Source: Prorocentrum cordatum (Eukaryota > Sar > Dinophyceae > Prorocentrales > Prorocentraceae). Taken from it: a DNA stretch of 64,000 nt. The position numbers and the translations under genes were made by a program. The notes beneath the pieces were generated by a model. The model saw only the letters and a program-made list of their open reading frames with translations, did not search any database and had not been told where the DNA came from. Where the stretch lies: the NCBI GenBank assembly GCA_963575745.1, contig CAUYUJ010003892.1, positions 442,121 to 506,120 on the forward strand, given 5' to 3'. Positions 34,908-45,173 of this stretch are shown here, in pieces. Each line of letters begins with the position of its first letter. Position 1 is the stretch's first letter.

Positions 34908-35625
34908 GCTTTCTCCTGTCTTGTCAGCGATGCTTCTCAGCTTGCTGGACATGGCAAGCATCTTTGTCTTGCGCCTTGCGGGATGCCAACTAGGTTTGCC
35001 TCAAACATATCGTTTGGTAGTTTCGTTGTTTATGCGGTGCTTCTCAGCCTGCACTATTTACTGTTGTGGCGTCTGGTGCACGAATAGTGTTTGCGGCCTG
35101 CATTCCTCCTCAGCCTGCCCTGGCTCCCTTGAGAGTGCCTGCGCAGAGTTTCGGTCTGTGCTCACGTTGCCCAGCGGATTCATTCACCTTCGCCCGCGGT
35201 GCTTCTCAGCCTGCACTTCCTTTGCTACAAGCGCCTGTTCTGCAGTCGTTCACAGTGTCTCGTTTACAGAGAATTTCGGTGTTTGAAAAACAAAACATTT
35301 CTGCATGTGTTTCTGTGGAATCTAAATCAGGTCATGGCCGTGCTTCATTGCAAGACAACCCCCATGTTCGTAGCAGTGTCGAAATCAGACGTCGTTCAGT
35401 TATAAAAGCGTTGATAGCAGTGTCTCGTTTTCAAACGCCTCATTGTATATCAACTCTGGCTGTGCCTCATTTCAAGACACCTTCCATGTGCGTGGCAGTG
35501 TCGGTATCAGAGGTTCCTCCACAACGAATTTCCCTCATCACCATCATCATGATCAAGTTCTCCCTAGCCATGTTGCCTCGAGCTATCCTTACAAAGGAAC
35601 TTTCCAGCACCCACTGTACACAGTT
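34908..35625. other. Intergenic region between RPA-like and Rep/helicase genes
   Basis: It holds copies of the GGTGCTTCTCAGCCTGC word at about 34926, 35037, 35103 and 35198, plus one 45-bp GTTGATA module. The hairpin-like GAGAAAGCTTGAGGTGAGCTTTCTC at the end of the RPA-like gene (34890-34914) could act in transcript processing. Open frames crossing this region are Ser/Leu-rich and not supported. Confidence 0.6.
35410..35454. repeat. 45-bp GTTGATA/TATCAAC module, copy 1
   Basis: Starts GTTGATAGCAGTGTCTCGTTT and ends TATCAAC, so it has 7-bp inverted ends. The size is identical in the other copies (51409, 51737, 52125, 59386). Confidence 0.85.
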
Positions 35626-38018
35626 ATGCCGCGGCATGCTGGTAGCTCTCGGTCTGGGCGCCATGCTCCTGACGTTTCTGCACCCAACAGCGGTGCTCCT
35701 CAGCCTGCTGCAGTGAGCAGTGCCCCTCCTCAGCGCGCTGTGTTGAACGGTACTGTCCAAAGGATTGTTGACCTGGTGAAGCAGTTCGGTCGTATACCGA
35801 AGCACAAGAAAGGAACGTCCGAGGAAGTACGAGCTGAAAACAAGTTGGCCAAACGTTTCTCCGACCACCGCGACAGCATTCCTAATGACGTTATGTTAGA
35901 GTTGCAAGCCCTCGAATGCGCCACGCCTTCAGAGTCAACCGCTGTCAGCGCTGCCCTTCAGCGTTCTGATGCTCCTGACGTTTCTGCACCCAACAGCGGT
36001 GCTCCTCAGCCTGCTGCAGTGAGCAGTGCCCCTCCTCAGCGTGCTGTGTTGAACGGTACTGTCCAAAGGATTGTTGACCTGGTGAAGCAGTTCGGACGTA
36101 TACCGATGCGAAAGAAAGGAACGTCCGAGGAAGTACGAGCTGAAAACAAGTTGGCCAAACGTTTCTCCGACCACCGCCACAGCATTCCTAATGACGTTAT
36201 GTTAGAGTTGCAAGCCCTCGAATGCGCCACGCCTTCAGAGTCAGCCGCTGTCAGCGCTGCCCTTCAGCGTTCTGCATTAAGCGGATCTCTGCAAACGCTC
36301 GTCGAGGACGTGGAGCAGTTCGGTCGTATACCGATCAGAAATCATGAACGTCTGAGGAAACACGAGCCGAAAACAACTTGGCCAAACGTTTCCTTGAACA
36401 CCGCGAGAGCATTCCTGGTGACGTGATGTTGGAATTGCAAGACCTCGAGGAGTCACGCGCCGTCAGCGCTGCTGCTCAGCGTGCTGCAACCGAGGAGTTC
36501 AAGCGGAAGCAGAAGATCGATGAGCTCCTGCAGCAGGTGCGCGAATTCGGCAGCTGGCCGAAGGAGAGCGCTCAACGCCCGCTTGCAGAGCGGCAGTTGG
36601 CTTGGCACATCCGAAAAACACGGAAGGCCATACATTTCTCACCGGAGCAGGAGGCCGAGCTTCAAACTCTGCAGCGGGCGGATACGAAGCCCGTCGGGCT
36701 CATGCAGCAGACGAAGATCGAGGAGGTCATGCAACAGGTGCGAGACTTCGGCCGCTTTCCGAAGGAGTCCGCCGGGCGTAGTGTTGCAGAGCGGCAACTA
36801 GGCTGGCTAGTTCGGAAAGCACGGAAGGCCAAGCAGTTCTCCCCGGAGCAGGAGGCCGAGCTCCAGGCCCTCCAGCAGTTGGAGACCGATGACACAACAG
36901 CGACTCGCTTCGCGGAGGCGGAGGCCCTCCCAAACCCCATGGAAGGGTTCGCTGACGAGGCGCAGAACAGGATCGACCAGGACCTGATGATGCTGGAGAG
37001 TGGCATCCGGACCAAGGCAATCCTGCGGCGCCTTGCCGTCTACAAGGAGCTGGTGTCCAGCCGCGGTGCTACTCAGCCCGCGCAGCTCAAAGAATTCGTA
37101 CAGCGGTACGCGGAGCGGGTGCGCAGGGCGTCGGCCGCTTCCGCGGGGAAGACCTGCTTCGTTCCCGGCGGTGAGGTGGAGGGGGGCCAGCTGCGCGTCT
37201 TCTCCGCCCGCCCCGTCATGACGGGGCCGCTCGTGTGCCAGCTCTGCGAGTGCGACTTTCTTACAGAGGAGGACTTTGCGCGGCGCAAGCAGCAGGGCCA
37301 CGCGGGCGAGGCGGAATGCCGCAAACGGGTGCTGTTCCTGATGACAGAGGCCGGCTGCAGGCCGATAGCCGCCCAGGAGAAGAGGATCATGGTGCAGAAT
37401 TTTGTTCACTTCCAGCAGTTCTGTCACCCGGGCAGCAAGGGCAACCGCTTCTCGGGCGGCGAGGCGGTGCCCCGATGCGAGGCAGCCTGCGTAGTCTGTG
37501 CGCAGAAAGACTACCTGGAGCACCGCCACAAACTGAGCCTGTTTGGGGCAGTGCCGGAGGAGCGTGTCTTTGAGCACTGCGCCGACTCAGCAAGCGATCG
37601 TGATGACCTATCCGATGGCGAGGCAGATGCTCCACCCAAGCGTGCTCTGGTGAAGCACCGCGGGGTGTACTACTTGCAGTCCCCGGAGTTCGTGCAGAAG
37701 CTCCTGGACGTGGACAGGTACAGGCAGCGGTGGCCACTGATCCCGTGCGAACAGCTGCATGCGTCCAGCGTTCAGCATCCGGAGCACCCAGAGTGGCGGT
37801 GGCTGCTACACTCCCGCCGAGTCCCTGTGGTTGCACCACAGAAGCAACGGCGGGAACCTGCGGTGCTTCTCAGCCTGCTGCCGACAGGTCCGGCGGAGCT
37901 TCTCAGCCTGCGGACGAGAGGCCTCCGTGCGCAGGGGTGGGAGATGCCAACGCGTTGGTGTGGGTATGTTGGGATTGCCTCAATGACCTGTGCGCCAAGA
38001 AACCGAAGATGCCGTTAA
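35626..38018 (+). pseudogene. N-terminal part of the E1 Rep/helicase: helicase-associated-like repeats and zinc-binding region
   Basis: The start is the ATG at 35626, kept in E3 (59603) and followed by the PRHAGSS stretch. Five repeats of about 55 aa follow (about 35755, 36055, 36290, 36505 and 36715). Each has the form 'hxxLVxQFGRxPxxxxGTSEExxAENxLxxxhxxxRxxhxxxxxxELQALE', resembling helicase-associated (HA) domains. Linkers carry S-G-A-P-Q-P-A. Further on are cysteine/histidine clusters: CQLCECDF...H...C at 37235-37320 and CEAACVVCAQKDYLEHR at about 37480-37530. In Helitron proteins these precede the DUF6570-like domain. A one-base loss near 36345 and another near 37845 break the frame, giving open stretches 35443-36426 and 36378-38018. 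Both breaks are absent from E3, so they are recent mutations or assembly errors. Cellular location is presumably nuclear. Confidence 0.7.
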
Positions 38019-39084
38019 ACGCCCTGGTCAACGACAACTGGATCGGCCGGGAGCTCATGCTCGTCCGCACCGCTTCGAAAGCTACTAAGATGCTGGCGTC
38101 CCTTGGCCGATGCTGTTGGAAGCAAGTCCGCCTCGGCAAGGGCGCCCCGGATGTCCAGCAGAAAGGCATCTCGGGCAACGCTATCCTCTTCGCCCAGCCC
38201 ACGGCGCAAATCCCGACCATGGAGCTGCCCCCGGAGCAGGGCGCGCTTGTGGACTCTCTGAACATCGTTTTCTCGGGCGCCGCGCACAACCTCCACAAGG
38301 CGTACTGGGCAACAGTCAAGCGCGGCGAGTATATGCAGATCGTGAGGGAGCGCAAGCTGCAGTGCGCAACCTTTTCCGAGGTATCCGTCCGGGAGGATGT
38401 TGCCCCGACACGGTTGCCGGAGGACGGCGTGCCAGACCACACCGAAGCCTGTCTGCAACCAGTGGACGGTGTGGACAAAGCCCCGGTACGTCTGTTGGGG
38501 CCAGCATCCAGGGCGCCGGAAGTGGGCAGAGACGACGAGGCGGGAGACGAGTCTGACGAGGAGACAGAGACAGACAAAGACGGAGAAGCAGCAGAACAGC
38601 CTGACATGGCCTACCTGCATAAATGTGGCAGAGGTCACAGTTGCAGTGGATCCAGTGCATGACATCGCTCCAGTCCGAATGATGCAAGCGCTGCTAGGCA
38701 CGCTGGTGGCGCTGCAGGAGCAGGCAGCACGCATCGCCAAGAACGAGGTGACACCGACAGTGGCAGACAGCAGCGGTGCTCTTCAGCCTGTTGCAGACGA
38801 GGGCGGCAGGCATACGATGCGCAGCGTGGTTCTCGATGTACAGAGTGCTGCTCGTTCGTTCGACGAGCGAGCGCAGGTGGTGCTGGAGAAAGCGCAGGCA
38901 GGAGCAGACGCGTGCAGAGCTGTGGGCCCGCACTCCTTATCGGTGCCTACGCAGAAACCCTTGAGTTCTTTCGACAGCAGGTCTTGGCCGGCGTGCTACA
39001 CAGAGTTCTGGTTCGGGGACGGCGCGCCGAACCTCGAGCGGGAGCGGCCCATGCTGTTCGAACAGGTCTTCCCCAGGAATACTA
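37846..39084 (+). pseudogene. E1 Rep/helicase continuation: DUF6570-like and pre-Rep region
   Basis: Continues the preceding entry in another frame. After GASQPA-type linkers (37861, 37891) comes VWVCWDCLNDLCAKKPKMPL, then ALVNDNWIGRELMLV and GKGAPDVQQKGISGN. This fits the Helitron-associated DUF6570 pattern: CxxC, 'P..AL.N..W.G', then 'G..QKG..G'. An acidic linker follows at 38530-38600 (EVGRDDEAGDESDEETETD). A two-base loss near 38622 shifts the frame again; E3 retains the bases. At 38940-39070 PHSLSVPTQKPLSSFDSR and FWFGDGAPNLERERPMLF match the segment just before the Rep domain of Helitron proteins ('LFPxGxGGPxxxR'). Coding is then interrupted by a 33-bp minisatellite. Confidence 0.72.
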
Positions 39085-39565
39085 CTTATGCGACCAGTGT
39101 TGATAGTGGAGTCGATCCATTGATAGCAGTGTGTCGTTTGGACCTACATGTGTTGATAGCAGTGTCTCGTGGAGGCCTACATCCATTGATCGCAGTGTCT
39201 TGTTTGTACCTACGTGCGTTGATAGCAGTGTCTCGTTTGGACCTACATGTGTTGATAACAGTGTCTCGATTGGATCTACACCCACTGATACCACTGTCTC
39301 GTTTGGACTTACATGTGTCGATAGCAGTGTCTCGTTTGGACCTACACATGTTGATAGCAGTGTCTCGTTTGGACCTATATCTATTGATAGCATTGCTCCG
39401 TTTGGACCTACATGTGTTGATAGCAGTGCCCCGTTTGGACGTACACGCGTTGATCGCAGTGTCTCGTTTGGACCTACATGTGTTGATAGCAGTGTCTCGT
39501 TTGGACATACATCCGTTGAACGCAAAGTTGCGTTTGGACCTACATGTCTTCATAGCAGTGTCTCT
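39085..39565. repeat. 33-bp minisatellite inside the E1 Rep gene
   Basis: About 14 units of TTTGGACCTACATGTGTTGATAGCAGTGTCTCG with substitutions. As 33 is a multiple of 3, every frame stays in register: one reads FGPTCVDSSVS, another LDLHVLIAVSR, and the reverse strand also stays open. The unit contains the 22-nt head of the 45-bp GTTGATA module. The matching array in E3 (63299-63770) has the same unit order, with only a few substitutions. Confidence 0.93.
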
Positions 39566-39576
39566 TTTCTTCGTCC

Positions 39577-39820
39577 TTCGAGGTCGCACGGCGCCTCATC
39601 AACCTGGAGGAGCTCGAGTACTCTCTCGCGACCGACGAGGAGCCCTACGAGGCAGCCTGCCAGAGCCGCTTCAGCTCGCCAGAAAGTGTTGCCCGTCTCG
39701 CGACCTTGATCCCCGGCGCGCTCTTGAAGAAAGGACACTCCGGGCGCGATTGGCAGGAAAGGCTTCGCACTGACCTCCAGAAGCCTGTCGAGCGTCGCGG
39801 AGATGTCATGAAGGCCTGAT
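39577..39820 (+). pseudogene. E1 Rep gene fragment after the minisatellite
   Basis: In the frame starting at 39577 the translation FEVARRLINLEELEYSLATD then EEPYEAACQSRFSSPE resumes Helitron-type pre-Rep sequence. The E3 version continues to IAVFGDVIRRLRLLKGTRAA and IGRKGFGTDLQ, a conserved stretch, at 63895-63990. In E1 this stretch (39670-39770) is scrambled by several small indels and ends at TGA 39818-39820. The arm may therefore be non-functional in E1. Confidence 0.65.
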
Positions 39821-39824
39821 CATG

Positions 39825-39968
39825 TGCGAATCTACCTCACATAAAACATACCCACCATCCCCCAACCCAAAATAAAAATAATTAAAATTAATAAATAAAT
39901 CAAAAAAAAAAGAAAGAATAAAAAAATAAATTAAAAAAAAATTAAATTAAAAAAAAAAAAAAAAAAAA
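39825..39968. other. A-rich block interrupting the Rep gene
   Basis: About 140 bp of A and AAT-rich sequence, ending in a run of about 20 A, within otherwise GC-rich coding DNA. It lacks C and G almost entirely from 39876 on. It may be a poly(A) remnant of a retroposed insertion or an AT-rich intron. The window ends before the equivalent point in E3. Confidence 0.6.
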
Positions 39969-41567
39969 GGTGAACGCGCCGACTGCATCGGCTCCGCCAT
40001 TTCACGCCCGGGCATGCCTGCCAAGGTCAAGTCTGCCCTCAGGACGTTGCTACTTAGCACTTCCGATGTCCCTGGCACGGAGGGGCGGAAAACCGCACTC
40101 CGCTTCGACGGGCACGGCAACAACCTCAAGTTCGGCGCGGCCAGCTTCTTCGTCACACCGAACTTCGCAGACACGTACAGCCCGTTGGTCCTCCAACTCC
40201 ACGAAGGGCCCGGAAAGCGGAGCCACTTAGACATTCGCGGGGGCGCGGTTGGCGCGGTGGCCAGAGCCGGCGGCGCTTCTCAGCCTGCGGGCCCTGACCT
40301 GCGGAGTCCAGCTCCGACCATGCCTTCTCTGGAGCGGATGCACCAGATAGTGGCAGCAGACCCGCGGGCGCAGGCCAAGTTCTTCCTGTTGATGACGGAG
40401 CTTCACTACCGCTACATCATCGGCTTAGAGCGCCTGTTTGTGGGCCGCACAACGCTAGCCCGACAGGCGGTGACAACGGAGGACGACGTGGCAGCGACTC
40501 TGCAGCCGTGCGTGGCCCCAGGCACCACTGATGTGCAAGCGCCTTTCGAAGCACAGGGTCGGGGCTTCACGCGCGGCCACGGCAAAGGCCACAGCGTCAT
40601 CGGGCCTACGATGGCGTGGCTGCGGTCGGCAGTGGTCGGAGGCCTGCGCACCGCCGCTCGGGAGCTGCGAACTGCCCTTCTTTCCACCGCGGAGACCGTG
40701 CAGTACGAAGCTGCCAACGAGCCCGCACGGCAGCAGGGGCTTCCTGACGTCGCGCCAGAGCCTTTCACAGCCAGGCAGCAACGACAGAGCCGCATGGACG
40801 GAGGGGAAGAGGAGGACGGCACCCTGCGCGACGAGGTGCCTCTCGGCCCGCCAGTGGAGCAGCCGCACCTGGTGGAGGAGCGAGCGCGGGCAGCCGCAGA
40901 GAACCGGAAGCCTGCAATCGGCGCTGCAGCGTACCGGGGCCTCCCGCTCACAGGAGCCTTTCAGTCTACGTTTCCAAGCTACCGCCAACGAACTAGCTTC
41001 GGGCAGCTAGGTGGCGCCCCTCAGCCTGCCATGGCAGCCAGCCATGCTAGCCTCTTCCAGACGAACGAGGATGGAGCGATTCAGGAAGTCCTCACGCCCG
41101 ATGGCTCGCCGGCTTCGGTCGAGGAGATTACCGCAGATGCGGAGGCTTGGGCGGTAGCGTTTAGCCGTGACTTCTTTTGCAACATCTGCTCCAACCGCGA
41201 GCACGACAGCACCGAGACGTGCGTCAAGTACGTCAAGAAGAAGCTCGAGGCCAAAGAGAGTCTGCGCTCGAACAGAACCCCGTCGTGCCGCTTCTGGTTC
41301 TTTCGCATCCAGCAGCTATGTCTAGCAGGCCGCACCAAGCGAGTGCGTCTGCGCGGCAAGCCTTTGGTCCGGACTCCCTTCATCGACTTCTCTGATGACC
41401 GCAACCAGCGGTGCCGCTGCCAGGTCAAACGCGACCAGCCGTTCAGGAGCTCCAGCAACGACGTCTCTCAAGTGACCAGCCGGTGCAACGTGGATTTCCA
41501 GTTCTTGATGTGCGCGCCTGACGAGTCTGCCGAGGCAGCAAAAGTGCTTCAGCCTGGTGGTGCTCCT
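39969..41567 (+). pseudogene. E1 Rep (HUH endonuclease-like) domain of the Helitron-type protein
   Basis: The frame is open from 39969 (GERADCIGSAISRPG, then the Met at 40014), so 40014 is probably not the true start but an internal Met after the A-rich block. Helitron Rep landmarks, numbered from 40014: residues 43-57 FFVTPNFADTYSPL (motif 1-like), 178-194 FEAQGRGFTRGHGKGHS (HUH region, family 'EFQxRGxxHxH'), and about 397-410 HDSTETCVKYVKKKL (catalytic-tyrosine region, family 'YxxKY'). The HUH stretch has H-G-K-G-H, but an Arg where the first His is expected, so nicking activity is uncertain. Linkers at 40273 and 41012 contain the G-A-x-Q-P-A word. The frame is interrupted after GGAP at 41567 by a 1.95-kb insertion and resumes at 43518. 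Confidence 0.75.
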
Positions 41568-43512
41568 TGGGAGGCGTGTGTATATACACCGACCTGTTCG
41601 GGCCGATTTTGTTTTGAGTGTTGGGCCAAAGCGGTTTTGGCGCAGTGGCCGATAGAGGGAGCAAGCGCCATGCGCCCCGCCTGGGCGCGTTTGTCCAGGG
41701 GCGGGCAAGGCCGCAGCGGCCCCGGCACCCATGGCGGAAAACCGCCGCCCATGGTGGTGATGCCGTCTCTAGGCGAGGGGTGCCTCGTTTCGAGGCCATG
41801 AATGCGCGCCCGTAGCCGGGCACGCGAGAAAATTTAAACAGGGCCGCACGCTGGCCGGGGAACGCGCGCGGGCCTGCTCGCCAGCACCCCAACCCATCCA
41901 CCACATTGGGGAGGGGAGGAGTACAAACTCTGGCCCGATTGGAAATGATGCCGCCAAAGGGGTTTGAGCCAAATATGGGCGACGGGCCCGCGCCCCCACG
42001 ATCACCCTCCCTCCCTTCCCAACTCACCATCGCCCCCCCATTGACCCCGCCACGACCTCGCCTCCAGCCTCCGTCTCCGTTCACAGACTCCTTCCCTCCC
42101 CCCCCCTGCGTTCCTCCACCCCCCACTGTCCGTTCACCCATCCCCCTCCCCGCTCCCGTGCCTTTCGCTCGGAACTCCCCGCTCCCACTCCCGTTCCCTG
42201 CGCCCGCCAGCCCCTCCCTTTCCCTCTCACTCCCCACCCGTCTCTGCCCCGATCCCCCCCCCCAATCGCTCCATCCAGGCCCCGTATCCCTGCCGCCCTC
42301 TCCGCCCCCTCTAACCCCCTAAAAAACGAAAACGGAGCGTCAAGGTATTGTGATGTGGTTTCCAATCCTACACAACTGGGGTACCACCGCCTGCCGCGGC
42401 CTGCCCGTGGCCGGTTCTATCGGTGGCTGGGAGCGAAGCCCCGGGTCACCGGGGCCACAGAAATTCTGGGAGGCTCATAGGGCGAATTCCTATGGCCTGA
42501 TCGGTGTATAAAATTTCGGCGGGCCGTTCTGCCTGATACATTCCGAAATTTTCGTCGTCCCGAAATTTTATACACCAATCGGGCCTTGGATTTTTCTCCT
42601 ATAGTTTCCGGATTTTGCATAGTCCCCCGTGGCCATGGAAAGTGGGCGACCGCATGCGGACGCCCCCGCTGGGACTGCAGGTGAAGCTCCACAAGGAGCA
42701 CAACCTGATTGAAAGGTGCGACGACATAGCCGGGGGGGGGCCTCCGCGCCAGGGCCGTGCGCGGAGCCGCCATGCGGAGCACGATCTGTTCAAACGCAAG
42801 CAGACATTTGCACGATTACGCCATGCGCAAATATGACTGCCCTTACTGGGCTTGTACGCGGCGCTCCTTGTTGGGCGCCATCCGCTTGAAAAGGCGTGCC
42901 AAAAACGGGAGCGGAGACGCCATGGGAATTCCAAATGGGGCCACAACTGCATGGGCGCGATCTTCGCGAGGGGCGTGCCGACGCGGGCATGGAGGCGCAC
43001 TTGGAGCGCCCCCGCGACGGCCGTAGGCGAAATTCCATCGGTGGCGCGAGCCGCGGGAAAGGCGTGCCGCAGTGGTTGCGGATAAGCTTTGGGGGCGCCC
43101 CCCTTGAGCCTGCGGGTGGAGCCCATTGCGGGCTGCAGTCCGCGCTGGGGGGCGTGCCGAAATGAGCGCGGAGACACTTTAAGTACGCCCCTGCCAGGAT
43201 GGTCGATGAAGCTTCATATGGGGCACGATCCGTGCGAGGGGATTACCGAACTGATCACGACGTTCGCAGCAACGGCAGCGGATGGTAACGACGGTCCACC
43301 AGCAGCATGCAGCAGGCAACGCAGCGGACGCGGCTGCGAGCGGAGGGGGGCGGGGGGAGGTGGGTAAATGAGGAGGAAGACGCGCGGTGCAGCAGAGGGA
43401 AAATGAAGCACATGTAAACGAAAAAGCAATGGATAACAAGCGGCACCGAAAAAAAAACTGCTATAAATTCTACACCCGGGGAATGGATTGGTGTATATAT
43501 ACACTCCTCCGA
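41568..43512. mobile_element. 1.95-kb inverted-repeat element inserted in the Rep/helicase gene
   Basis: The left end TGGGAGGCGTGTGTATATACACC and the reverse complement of the right end (TCGGAGGAGTGTATATATACACC) match over about 25 bp. Both contain the palindrome GTGTATATACAC or its 14-bp form. CTCCT is duplicated at 41563-41567 and 43513-43517. Without the insert and one CTCCT the flanks read GGTGGTGCTCCTCAGCCTGCC, a copy of the G-A-P-Q-P-A word, and both gene halves are in the same frame. No recognisable protein is encoded. An internal inverted repeat lies at 42494-42585. No GT-AG (or GC-AG) pair matches the exact insertion limits, so it does not look like a precisely spliced intron. Confidence 0.85.
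42494..42585. repeat. Strong inverted repeat inside the 1.95-kb element
   Basis: The arms GGCCTGATCGGTGTATAAAA (42494) and TTTTATACACCAATCGGGCC (ending 42585) pair over about 28 bp with few mismatches. The loop of about 35 bp contains a further CCGAAATTTTCG copy. The arm sequence GGTGTATA echoes the element ends, so a nested smaller element is possible. Confidence 0.82.
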
Positions 43513-43517
43513 CTCCT

Positions 43518-45173
43518 CAGCCTGCCCAGGACGGGCTGCCTGCGGCCGCCCCAGTTCAGCTGGCCAAGCGCAGAAGGCTTACCAAGAAAACGGCCAGCAT
43601 GAAGAACCCAGAGTCGGCAATCGCATTGCGCTCATCCAAACAACTCGGCGGCCGCAAAAAGTGGCTCTACGGTTGTGGCTCCTTGCATCCGACAGATGCA
43701 TCTGTCGTGGAGAGCTTCCAAGCTGCTTTCCAGAAGGCTTTCTCCATGGACTTCGACATCACGAAGTACCAGGGCAAGATGATGGAGTCCATGACGCCGC
43801 TCTTCCAGTCTATGCTCACCGGCATGCAGCGTCTGGAGCAGCAGGAGAGGGACGAGAAGGAGGAGGAAGCCCGGAAGGTGCTCAGTGAGGGCGGCGCAGA
43901 TGGCGAGGACCAGACGCTGGCCAAACGGGGCCGGACGCGCGAGGATCTCGCTCGCCGCGCTCGGCGGGTCTGTATCCGCCTGGCGTCGATGGCGAACCGG
44001 TGCTTCTGGCTCTCCACGACGGAGGTGGCCGTGCACATCCTCACAGGCGGCGACTGCCTCCAGTCGCACCACAATGTGCGGCTCTTCACGAGACAACTAC
44101 AGTGGGCCAGCCAGCAGTGCAAACGCTTGCTAAACCATGAAGGTTCGGGCGAGGAGACGCATAATGATCAGGTGCCAATACAAGCAGTCCGCATCCAGAT
44201 CCCTGACGCCGACAACGAGGAGGAGGACGCAGCAGGTGACACCAGCGGTGCTCCTCAGCCTCCTGGAGACACTCCTGCTGGTGACGAGCAAGGTGGCGGC
44301 GCGGAGTGCGAGGACATGCACGTGTGCACCACCAGCACGAACACGGCCGACGACTACGCCCACAGAGGCCCTCGCCTGCAGACCATGCCGTACTACGTCT
44401 ACAGGATGTACGTCCGGCGAGTCCTGAAGCCGAGCCGGGTCAAAGCTTCTGGACCGCGATTCTTCGCCTTCGAGAGCCACTACGTCTTGGCTCCGCGGTA
44501 CATGCAGGAGGTCCGGTTGACGCGGAGTCACGCCCCCACCATCGATGGCTTCCAGTGCCCGACCTGGGCACAGGACCCCGAGCAGAACTCGCTCTTCAAG
44601 GCCCACCTCTTCACGCCTTGGGCGTGCGAGTGTCCCCTCTCTTGTGGCTGCGTTACTCAGTACAGCCATATGCTGAGGAACTGCGACTGCCCCGCCGTGC
44701 GCCCATCCTCGTTCGAGCGGGCGTGGCGGCTTCGGTGCGCGGAGATCCACGTGTTGGCAGCGCGCGCAGACTCCAGGAGCCGCCTGGCCCGCAAGAGGCT
44801 CGTGCACGCGGACACGACCCTCTTCTCCGAGCTGAAAGAGCCCCGGGCGAACCTCGAGGAGGGCGAGCTGGTGCTCCTCAGCCTAGCGCACTTCGCAAGG
44901 TCCCAGCTGGCGCGGCGCATGCCAGCGGAGGCGGCACGGCGCATCCTCGCCTTCAGTGACCCCCACTGCCGGTGGCACGAGGAACAGTGCACCCTGGCGG
45001 AGTTCTGCGCGCACGTGGCGCGAGACGTGCTGGCGCACGTGGACCTCGCGGCGGAGGCGCGGGTTAAGCCTCGGCCAGCAACGACTGCACACCTCGAGGC
45101 GGATGAAGACTCCGCGAGCGATGCCGAAGGGGTCAAGGGGCGAGTCCCGCTGGAGCTCGTTGACGTGGGTTGA
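43518..45173 (+). pseudogene. E1 Rep-to-helicase linker region of the Helitron-type protein
   Basis: Open from the insertion site (QPAQDGLPAA) to the TGA at 45171. An acidic, coiled-coil-like segment (RLEQQERDEKEEEARKVL) spans 43830-43890. Then TTEVAVHILTGGDCLQSHHN, MPYYVYRMYVRRVLKPSR, RFFAFESHYVLAPRYMQEV and APTIDGFQCPTW..DPEQNSLFKAHLFTPWACECPLSCGC match the conserved region between Rep and helicase of Helitron proteins. Word copies read GAPQPP at 44252. At 44868-44885 the word is present as nucleotides, but there the frame reads LVLLSL, unlike the usual G-A-x-Q-P-A. The stop at 45171 is in frame with the downstream helicase (the same frame continues at 45174), so one base change separates the two. 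Confidence 0.72.

Noticed and set aside
39082-39589. Minus-strand frames across the 33-bp minisatellite
   Set aside because: The 33-bp period keeps the reverse strand open; there is no support beyond the repeat.
41563-43517. The 1.95-kb insert as a precisely spliced introner-type intron
   Set aside because: None of the possible limits allowed by the CTCCT duplication gives GT-AG, GC-AG or GA-AG ends. It could still be partly spliced at other sites.
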